Source: Silene conica | Taxonomy: Eukaryota; Streptophyta; Magnoliopsida; Caryophyllales; Caryophyllaceae | Length of the DNA stretch: 64,000 bases | Assembly (NCBI GenBank): GCA_029255685.2 | Contig: CM055315.2 | Span: forward strand, 45,303,705-45,367,704 | Direction: 5' to 3' | Shown: positions 56,414 through 64,000 of the stretch, piece by piece | Position numbering within the stretch: the first letter of the stretch is position 1 | How the letters are laid out: each line of letters begins with the position of its first letter | Made by a program: the position numbers and the translations under genes | The notes under the pieces: generated by a model | The model's input: only the letters and a program-made list of their open reading frames with translations | Databases searched by the model: none | What the model was told of the DNA's origin: nothing

Positions 56414-58385
56414 CGGCTGGGAGTATTGACTTGAATTTTGAGGGAAATTGGCAAAATGTGCCAGGAATTTTACATCTGACTCTAAGCCGGCCACTGACCA
56501 GCAGCCGGCCGGTCGGCTGGGAATCATGCACCCTTCAAATTGTGTCGAAGTTTCAGTCCCTTAAGAAAAGACTACCAGCCGGTGGCCCACCGGTTGGCTA
56601 TACCTGTGCATTGAAGATATTGAAGGAAAAAACAGAAGTGGATTTTCAGCCTCCCAGCCGGTACCAGACCGGCGGCCGGCCGGTCGGCTAAGGATCAAGC
56701 TCAATTCAAGAAAAAGAAGAAAAAAAATCAGAAGTTCGTGTTTTGACTCTTAGCCGGTCGCAGACCGGCAGCCGGTTGACCGGCTAAGAGTCAAATCTCA
56801 GATTTTCGCACACTATATATACCCGCACTTCGTCTATTTTCATTTACGCAACTTTAAGATATTTTCACGCATTCCTAGGATTTTGTTACTGTTTCATTGC
56901 CTACTCTTTTACATTAAAATCTCAACTAAAAACCTTAATCTTTTCTTAGTTCTTCCTTTAATCTTGTAGTTCATTAGAATCTTTCCTTAGTCATTTCCTA
57001 GTAGTTCTTCTTAGTATTTGTTCTAGGGCTTTTTGGTTGTATTTGGGAGGATTTGATAAGATCTTCCATTTGTAATCAAAGTTCTTGCCTTTATACAATT
57101 GGTTGGTACAATCTTCTTCTTCTTTACTTAGTTATTACATCTAATTTAAATTTCTTTTATTCAATTGTTTACCTCTGTTTATTAATTATGTTTAGCACTT
57201 GTTTATCATTTGTCCACGTGTTTTTCTTAGCCATGAGTGAGTAGACTTATACCTAGGGTTAGGGGGGAACTTGGGTGTTGGTAGATGATAATATCATGCT
57301 AGTTTATAGACTAGTTGTTCTTGAGTAAAGGGTTTTCCTCTTATTGCATGCTAGGTGTTTGATGATTTGCTTCAACGAAAGTTGGGCTTTGATTTTAGCG
57401 TGATTTGCCTTTCGCGATGGTTGAGGGTTTGTCTTGGCATGTTTTAGGGTTTGTTGTGTGTATTTGTAGCAAAAGCTACGGTATTCCAACCTAGGTTTAG
57501 TCGACTCGAGAGAAGAGACTTACTGAGACCATTTGTTTGAGACTAGAGCTGTTCATGGGCGGTACCATCCGAAAACCCGGCCCCTCCGGCCCAAATTTTA
57601 ACCGGGCTTGGACATCATTTTTATGAAAAAATGGGCGAGGGTCTAACTCGGCCTAATCCATTTTAGTAAATAGGCCGGACACGGACAAGAGATATGTAAA
57701 GCGGGCCGGCCTATCCGGCCCGCTAAAGTAATATGAGCAATTAGTATATAATTATTTTTTGCTTATTTTTTACTTTTGTTTGGATTTTGAAACTTATATT
57801 CAGATGATCAAGTTAGTCGTCCTTCTATTTTGTGTATTGATGTTAAGAACTAAAAACTTAATTCAATATTGGCTTTGCAAGTTTATCGCGTTGTTAATTA
57901 CTTAGTTAATTAGTTCTCAAAAGTTAACAGAAAAATATGAGCCCATCAGCCCACGGGTTGCCCGAATTTAGTAGTTGGGCGGGTAAGGGCAAGGAGAAGT
58001 GGCCCGCTATTTTGGCCCAACCCGCCCGCTATAGTCTTATAGGGCATACTTTTCCCTTTCATCCCAGCCCATGTCCGGCCCAAACCTGCATTTGGACAGC
58101 TCTATTTGAGACCATCTAGTTGACTTTCCAGTATTTTCATCTACCCATCTTAGTGACCCCGACACCCTAGTTTACCTTTAATTGAATTCACATCTTAGCT
58201 TTTCATTTGCTCATTAATTGCTAATCGTTTCACAAAACCTATTACCCGGACTTTGACTTAAATTAGAACTAGACTAGACGATTATCCCCACCATCTTCGT
58301 GTTCGGCCCCTACTTTAATACTACTTATTATCGGGTTTTATAAATCTTGTTTGGTACCGGTAGTGACGGCAAAAACCGGTCATCA
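56414..58385 (+). repeat. Athila/Tat-like LTR I, 5'-truncated, with GC-rich foldbacks
   Basis: It ends ggcaaaaaccggtcatca, like LTR J (gtaaaaaccgg ... catca), and has the same kind of T-rich 3' half; the left end is lost at the junction with G. Four foldback units with agccgg and ccggct cores lie at 56478-56525, 56571-56602, 56651-56696 and 56742-56795. The last has 18 perfect pairs (56742-56759 with 56778-56795). A hAT MITE interrupts it. No gene. LTR status is inferred from the right end and composition because no partner LTR is present. Confidence 0.6.
57544..58104. mobile_element. hAT-type MITE with 8-bp target duplication
   Basis: 561 bases bounded by tttgagac on both sides (57536-57543 and 58105-58112). 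Ends are short inverted repeats starting TAGAGCTGT (left TAGAGCTGTTCATGGGC; right end read in reverse TAGAGCTGTCCAAATGC). The 8-bp duplication and TAG-start termini are those of the hAT superfamily. The interior is rich in ggcccg motifs near both ends and AT-rich in the middle. No transposase; a frame at 57937-58119 crosses the right end and is not a gene. Confidence 0.88.
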
Positions 58386-58923
58386 AGGCGTGAGGTGGTG
58401 AGTGGTAAGACAGGAATCCGAGCCCGCTGGGGGTTATCACTTATGGGGAGGTGACCCTGCTCAGATCCAGACGTGTGACTATCTCTGTTGGGACTTCTCT
58501 TGCTCTCTTTTCACTGGTGGAAGCTTTCCTTTGGTGTCTTTCTTCACCTTCGGCCAGGGTAGGTGTTGCATTTGTTGGGCTTTTGGAGGCGACTTGCGCC
58601 CTCAGATCTTGGTTGTCTCTGTTCAGGCTGTCAACGGACTGACGGAGGCTATTCATTCCCTCCATCTTTGACTGCCACATCTCCACGGTTGGAGTGAGGT
58701 GACTTGGGCTTTGCCTCTTCCCGGCGTCTGGTTGAGCGGTAACGGCGGTTCTGGGCGGTAGAGACGAGATGGCCGGTGACCCAGTAGAGGTGCTACTGCT
58801 GACTGGCGCCATCGTCGTTATTGATGGTGAAGGAATGGTTGTTTTAGATGAAGGTAGTAATGGTGTTTGACTAACGGACGAAGGTGGTGTTAAGGGGCTG
58901 GTCGTTTTGGGGGTGGTTCCTGA
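58386..58923 (-). pseudogene. Minus-strand ORF next to LTR I (gag-like or antisense extra ORF)
   Basis: An open frame on the minus strand, cut at its upstream side by element H at 58924 and ending about 58441. The residues before GTTPKTTSP come from the H LTR and do not belong. A Ser/Thr/Pro-rich N-terminal part (PLTPPSSVSQTP, STSTGSPAISSLPP) is followed by a likely short coiled coil (MEGMNSLRQSVDSLNRDNQD) and a charged tail (RHQRKASTSEKRAREVP). This resembles the N-terminal region of Athila/Tat Gag, or one of the antisense extra ORFs known in plant Tat-type gypsy elements. I cannot distinguish these. The 55 bases between it and LTR I show nothing I can name. Confidence 0.45.
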
Positions 58924-59861
58924 TGTAACATCCCGTATTTTCGTAAACAATATTTTAATGGTTTTAAATTATTTTACGGAATATAATAATATGTTAATAT
59001 AAATCGTAAAGTTATTTTTAAATCTTCCGTTAAGATCCGTCTTAAGAAACCTTAAGTTCTTAAGATGTTAATAACTTGGCATAATTCAAACCCGACTTAA
59101 ATCCGTTTCACAAACAAGTAACCCGACTCAAAATAAGGAAAGGACTACTTAAACCCTAAACAAGGCATTTCATCGACATCACCATTCTAATACACTGTTA
59201 CATTGCTTCACCATTTCTCCTTCTTCTTTCAAGCTTAAAATCAACTTTTCAAGCTCTTCCCGAACTCGAATCGCGGTAAGTCATACATTTTCGGAATCCT
59301 TGCGAAATTTCCAAGCCATCTATCTCTTTCAATTTCGATTTCGTTTAACCCGAAAAAGACGCTGTTTTGGCTTATTTTTGTTTTAGGTTTCTAAAACCCG
59401 TTTCTTTGGTTATAGGGGCTGATTTAGAGGATTTTGAGGTTGATAGCTTTGTTGTTGAAGAGGAGCTTGGAGCATAAAGCGCTTTTAAGATGACAATTAC
59501 GAGTTACTTGGCCTTTTTGTTAAAATAGCACATTTCTTGATAATACTTGTTGTAGTTTCTGATTTTTATGGTTGTTGTTGTTGTTTAGACTTAGATACAT
59601 GTTAGGGTTTAGTCTTATATGATATTCACATGATTGGTTTGATGTTCATATGCTTATTTATCCATTTTCATTTTTTACATCCTTAAGACGAATACTAGTT
59701 GTGATCCTATTATGGCTTTGTTGTTGAAATTGATGCTTGCTATTGAATCATATGTGTTTTATATATGCTGGGTAATCTATGCTTGTTGCAATTTTGGAGG
59801 TTTGGTATCGATTTTTGAAATTTAGAACCATTAGCGAAATTGTGTTTTTCTCGTATAGAGG

Positions 59862-60253
59862 CTCTGAGCCGGCAGGCTGACCGGCAGCCGGTCGGCCGGC
59901 TCAGAGTCAGGCTTGAGTCATTTTGCGTATGTTTGGAAATTTTGAAAGAACTCTGAGCCGGGTGGTCGGCCGCCGGTCGACCGGCTCAGAGTCTCTTTGG
60001 ATGTTCGTTTTTGTTCAAAAGAAGGTTGGGACATGATTCCTAGACGGTTGGCCGGCGGCCGGTCGGTCGACTAAGAATCTGTCCCCTTTTTCGAAATTGC
60101 GTAGAAACTAGGTGGGAGAGGGTTCCCAGTCGGGTGGAGGGCAGCCGGTCCACCGGCTAAGAATCACTCTCCCTTGTTTTTGAAAATTAGTCTGCATTGT
60201 GGGAAGGGACTCCCAGCAGCAGACCGGCAGACGGTCCACCACCGGCTAAGAGC
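59862..60253 (+). repeat. Five GC-rich foldback units in the H LTR
   Basis: Units at about 59862-59906, 59950-59992, 60035-60079, 60121-60165 and 60208-60253, spaced about 80-90 bases. In the first, CTCTGAGCCGGC (59862-59873) and GCCGGCTCAGAG (59895-59906) pair over 12 bases; in the second ACTCTGAGCCGG pairs with CCGGCTCAGAGT. Later units keep the ends but have mismatches. The same design appears in LTR I. Confidence 0.8.
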
Positions 60254-60508
60254 CCTGTTCTCACTTAAACAGTTTTATCTCTTGATCGGCTAGTCCGATT
60301 TGCTTGAGACTCGTTCCGTGTACCTTGTATGTGTGTTTGAGGTCCCCGGAGGATGGGCGGCACTATATTGGGTTCGGGAATGGAAAGAGGATAGAGACCC
60401 CCCCGGTCAGGTAACCGAAAGGGGAACCGGCTCTCCCTCAAGTTAGTTCTCGGGGTCAATTAAGTGTTGATTAAAAGTCTAGAAAGATAGGACTAAGGAT
60501 TTGGTTTT

Positions 60509-60965
60509 AGTATATATCGGAATATGTCTGAGTTGGGACCGCTAGAGTACGATATATGCTGATGTTTGTATGCGTGTCAAGTTATGATCTGAGTTGGGAT
60601 CCTCTAGCTTGACATGTGAGTGTTTGTGGCGTGACGGCCAAGTCTGAGTTGGGACCACTGGACCGTCTCGTGTATGGATGATGCGGTAGGAGGTGTCTGA
60701 GTTGGGACTACTGTTCTACCGTGAGTTTGTATGACCGTAGTGGGTTGGGTCTGAGTAGGGATCCGATTTCATTACGAAGAGTAATGGTCACGACTGAGCT
60801 GGGTCTAGGAACCATTACTAGCTGATTGGTATCCATCCGTACCTGAGTTGGGGTTTATGGGTGTATGCTTGCTGATTTGTGTATCAAGTCTAACCTGAGC
60901 TGGGGCGTGACTTGGACACTGCTGATTTGCATCTGTTTGCCTGAGTTGGGGTACAGTGTCAGATG
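60509..60965 (+). repeat. Nine tandem hairpins with CTGAGTTGGG loops
   Basis: Nine copies of CTGAGTTGGG or a one-base variant (starts 60528, 60589, 60644, 60697, 60751, 60793, 60843, 60895, 60941) are each flanked by a different pair of complementary arms. Examples: AGTATATATCG (60509-60519) with CGATATATGCT (60550-60560); AGTAATGGT (60780-60788) with ACCATTACT (60811-60819); GTGTATCAAGTC with GACTTGGACAC (60879-60919). A gctgat(t)tg linker often separates units. Loops are constant, stems differ but remain paired, mainly with G-T wobbles as exceptions. Confidence 0.85.
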
Positions 60966-61639
60966 TTGCTGATGATTGTGATAGATAGAGTATATTGATT
61001 TTAGAACTGTTCATCCAAGGCATTGGATGACTCTTTGGCTGGTTTCGTAAATGGTTTGGATTGAAAGACCCCCCGGCGGGCAACCGGAAGGGAAACCGGC
61101 TCTCTTTCCAAATAGTTTCCGAAGTTGGTTGAGAGCCTTGCATAGTATTTGCACGATTGATATGAGAATGAGATATTGAGATTTGTATGCTTCACATGTT
61201 ATATATATGTTGGAGTATGTTGTATGTTTATGTGTTACGTGTCGTTACAAAAGGTAGCTAGGAGAACTCTAGTCACTCCCCACTGATTTTGGCGTACATG
61301 TTTACATGTATGTAGGTACATGACAGGTTGGCAGAGGGGTTGCATGGAGCTAGCGAGCGATGATCCGTTATTCATCGATTGACCTTACACTTTCGTTAGC
61401 TAGACTCTAGACTTTCATTTCAGTTTTTGAGTGCCTGTAGGGATGTGCCATCCCAGACTGTTTGTATATATTTTACTTTCAGTAGTTAGACAGTTATACT
61501 TATCTAAGTTTCTTTTTATATCAGTTGTTTCAGTTTTAGTTTTAATTCACCTCGTTTTTAAGCATGTTAAAGTTTAAATTCCGCTTAAATTTTGGCATGT
61601 TTTGTATGTTTTATTTCCGCTGCGACGAGGGGTTTTACA

Positions 61640-61808
61640 GTTGGTATTAGAGCGTTATCGCTCCCGATGTACTCATGTAACCCCCAACCTTAACTTGACC
61701 ATATAATTGAATAATGAATGAGATATGGGGTAGATTTAAGGATTTATATTGTAGACTGTTTGTGATTGCTAATTGCTAAGTTAACACTTGCTTTTCTTTT
61801 GAAGGATA
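61640..61808 (+). other. Element H primer site and leader
   Basis: TGGTATTAGAGC at 61642-61653 is the initiator tRNA-Met type site with one C to T change. The leader is short; its end, cttttcttttgaag at 61792-61805, looks like a splice acceptor just before the gag frame. Confidence 0.75.
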
Positions 61809-62626
61809 GTGAGGACTACAGCTGCTGAGAATACGATAATGCAAGCACTTCTTCAGGTGCTTGAGAACCAGAGACATCAAGCTGAGACTGTTCCTCCACC
61901 TCCTCCGCCAAGCAATGATGCCAACAGACCTGGTGGCTTTTCTTGGATTGCATCTCGGATGTCCAGGAGTCACGCGAAGGCTTACGGAGGCGAATTTGAT
62001 CCTGTTGCTCTTTCTGAGTGGTTTCGTGAGATGGAAAAGAGTTTTGCCATGTATTTAGTGGCCAGAGAGGATAGGGTGCGTCTAGCCACTCACTTTCTGA
62101 CCTTAGAGGCTGATAGATGGTGGACTCTCAATGGTCCTACTTTTCTTGTGGACCCACTGTTCGATTGGGAAGCTTTCAAGGAGAAGATTGAGACTAGGTT
62201 TTCTCCTAAGGAGTTGCGTTCACAGAGACTGAAGGAGTTTATGGATCTCAAGCAAGGGAAGATGACGGTTCAGGAGTTTACTGACAAGTTCAACCAGCTG
62301 GCGCATTTTGCTTCGAGATTTGTGAGAGATGAGGCTGAGAGGGTGTACTTCTATCGAGGGAAGTTAGGGCCCCGTATTGAGAGCATGGTCCGCCGAGACT
62401 CTACTTCCTTTGTAGAGGTATATGATGAAGCTATCTAGGCTGAGAGTTCCATTCGAGCCATTGATGCTGAGACCCGTGCTGCGACTGCTAGTGCTTCTTC
62501 ACACCAGAGGTCTATCTACCAGGGAAAGAGGCCTTTTGTTCCATCTTCTACACCTGCCACTTCTCAGAAGAAGCGGTTTGAGAGGTTTTCTGCACTGGTC
62601 GCTAAGACCATTGTTCACACAGATAC
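61809..62626 (+). pseudogene. gag: Element H Gag, stop-containing and cut by a copia element
   Basis: The first in-frame ATG is 61839 (MQALLQVLENQ); the frame itself is open from GTG 61809 or earlier. A Pro run (PPPPPP) is followed by the retrotransposon Gag domain at about 62015-62420: YGGEFDPVALSEWFREMEKSF, then LEADRWWTLNGP, FKEKIETRFSPKELRSQRLKEF and YFYRGKLGPRIESMV. A TAG at 62436-62438 (after DEAI, where Trp would be expected) interrupts the frame, which continues with AESSIRAIDAET and a Ser/basic linker. At 62627 a D-family copia LTR is inserted, before any zinc knuckle. Gag packages the element RNA. It is non-functional here. Confidence 0.88.
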
Positions 62627-63875
62627 TGTTGGGAAATGTGTCCTCAACAATAGTGCGATCACGTAATTAAATCTCATGACAAGAATGCGCAAGGGATGAT
62701 ACGATTTATTAGTCAACTGACCAACATTAATCGGTAATGATTGGCTAGCTAGAGTTTGACATTACTGTCGTATGACGGTGGTGGTCAGTTGATCCCTTTA
62801 GGTCACACCTTTAGGACAATTCCCTTAATTGATAAAATGATCAAATGTATATTGATACGATTTGATCATATTCCTTAAACTCGTATATCGAGAAATTAGA
62901 GGTTAAATCTTAATGTAAGATTTATGTTTAAAATTGAAACGTGTCAATTGTTAAACAATGAACGATATTTTCAATATCGTAATTAGAATGAATCGGGTTG
63001 TGTATTAATACAAAGGTTGTAAATCGTATATGACGATTAATAATATAACCATTTTATATAAGTAATTATGAATTACTAGTCAATTATTAAAAATGATTTA
63101 TTTAATTTATAAATGATATTTATTTGATAAATATGCATTTTAAATTAAAAACAATTGTTACTTATTATATTATGACATAGTGTATGTCACACATATACAA
63201 TTGTACAAAATTGACAAACATAAAATGGAAGTCCGTTTTATGAAATGGTGGTACCGGTTTTGGTGGTGGCAATTAAAGGATGTTTGTATTTTGAGAACAT
63301 ACAAAAACATATTCCTTGAGATAATTGCCTTGAGCCAACCTATGTATTTTTGGTAAGACAAAAAGTAATATTTGGTGCTCCCCATGTAGGTTCACGGCAA
63401 CCACACCAAAAATACACCAAAAACACAACAAAATGTTAAGTGTTTAGATTAACATTATTATTCATTCTATCCTCAATGTTTTCTAGTGTGAGAAACCTCA
63501 AAAATCCTCTAAAATATTATAAGATAATATTAGTACTAATTGTATAAGAGATATAAAATTAGTATGATAAGTTCATATTAGAACTTATATTGTTTTAAGG
63601 AAAGAACCGATTTTGATACTAGCTTGTTCAAAGATTCGGTTGTTAAGGGGTTGTCTTGGTGCATCCGGAGGAGGTATTCTATATTGGGTACTCGGAGGAT
63701 CATCCTTGCAATATACTTGGACCGAGTGTAAGAACACGGTTTTCTCCTCTTTCCGCATTTTATTAGCATGCATAAGATCATAATAAACGAGTTTATTATT
63801 TTGTTAATTAAAAGTTAATTAAAGGTTTTGTTAGTATGACTAAATTAGTTTATGAGCAACTAGTAAAACCTAACA
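62627..63875 (+). repeat. D-family copia 5' LTR inserted in H gag
   Basis: TGTTGGGAAATG to CCTAACA, 1249 bases, similar along its length to 40925-42167; candidate target bases gatac (62622-62626). The promoter-region hairpin CATAAAATGG (63219-63228) with CCGTTTTATG (63233-63242) corresponds to the D1 hairpin, with one wobble and two extra pairs. No gene. Confidence 0.88.
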
Positions 63876-64000
63876 ATTGGTATCAGAGCAAAAGGGTTGT
63901 TTGCATGCTTTCCGTTTCGTTTTTACGGAGTTATTAGGATAACAAAATAAAACTTGAAATTTTCGTATAATATAAGATATGCACGAAATTTAATTAGCAT
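63876..64000 (+). other. D-family element: primer site and leader start
   Basis: TGGTATCAGAGC at 63878-63889 marks the following LTR as a 5' LTR, so the internal region of a second D-family element continues beyond the window. The leader (gcaaaagggttgtttgcatg) matches D's at 42181. Confidence 0.88.

Larger units (their letters stand above)
58924..61639 (+). repeat. Element H 5' LTR with two structured repeat zones
   Basis: TGTAACATCCCG to GGGGTTTTACA, 2716 bases. aaaccctaaac lies near 59150-59165, and a donor-like CGCG-GTAAGT at 59272-59281 has the same placement as in A, B, F and G. Five GC-rich foldbacks at 59862-60253 and nine hairpins at 60509-60965 follow. The hairpin array lies between two related blocks that share agaccccccgg, aaccg and accggctctc (about 60394-60434 and 61066-61105). 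Minus-strand frames here are not genes. Confidence 0.85.
58924..62626 (+). mobile_element. Gypsy element H, 5' part
   Basis: The 5' LTR (58924-61639), primer site, short leader and gag are visible. A copia element of the D family inserted in gag at 62627 and the window ends inside it. Candidate target bases of H are cctga (58919-58923). The Gag type and TGTAACA/TTTTACA termini suggest a Ty3-gypsy element, possibly a chromovirus; pol is not in view. Confidence 0.8.

Noticed and set aside
57937-58119. 60-residue frame near the right end of the hAT MITE
   Set aside because: It crosses the transposon end and target duplication, so it cannot be an old gene; composition follows the ggcccg repeats.
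60509-60965. CRISPR-like regular repeats
   Set aside because: The repeated part is only 10 bases, the variable parts are self-complementary arms, the host is a plant and the array is within an LTR.
52119-62626. Second end of the CACTA element inside the window
   Set aside because: I looked for a gtactagtg-type right end with matching subterminal motifs and found none, so only the left end is claimed.

Overview
This window looks like intergenic heterochromatin from a large, repeat-rich flowering-plant genome. I see no host gene, no rRNA or tRNA gene and no prokaryotic feature. Almost every base can be assigned to transposable elements: LTR retrotransposons of the Ty3-gypsy (chromovirus and Athila-like) and Ty1-copia groups, one LINE fragment, one CACTA end, one hAT-type MITE and one MITE sitting in a TA microsatellite. 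Plant-type primer binding sites (TGGTATCAGAGC, complementary to the initiator tRNA-Met 3' end) recur. The species cannot be fixed from sequence alone. The palindrome-rich leaders remind me of Caryophyllales repeats, but that is only an impression.

Layout. The left 45.9 kb is a deep nest. An Athila-like element E (pol at 39717-40924 and 45058-45971) was entered by a second Athila/Tat-like element J (3' end and 3' LTR, 36068-39716). J was entered by chromovirus B (776-36067). B's gag was entered by element A (3110-29035, 5-bp duplication acgat). A was entered by its relative F (7271-24220, duplication aaagc). F's 5' LTR was entered by copia element C1 (8228-16681, duplication ggttc). A LINE (1-775) cut B's 5' LTR, a microsatellite MITE (1980-2540) sits in B's leader, and a deleted copia element D (40925-45052, duplication ctaga) sits in E. 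By eye, LTR divergence falls from B to A to F to C1, as the nesting order requires.

The right part holds copia C2 (45972-52118, close relative of C1), cut by a CACTA end (52119-52719); a minus-strand relative of A and F called G (52720-56413); a fragment of an Athila/Tat-like LTR, I (56414-58385), containing a hAT MITE; an antisense ORF (58386-58923); and gypsy element H (58924 onward), whose gag is cut by another D-family copia element (62627 to the window end).

How the parts work together. B supplies a nearly complete but frameshifted gag-pol with a C-terminal chromodomain. A, F and probably G have no coding capacity, yet share B's LTR termini, primer site, post-primer stem, splice-like leader signals and polypurine tract. 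They look like non-autonomous passengers of a B-like helper. The most unusual content is structural: a nine-unit array of hairpins with near-constant loops and co-varying stems in the H LTR (60509-60965); GC-rich foldback arrays in the H and I LTRs; palindrome arrays (TCGATCGA or GGTCGACC cores) at equivalent leader positions in the copia elements and in gypsy J; and a promoter-region hairpin in the copia LTRs kept by compensatory change.
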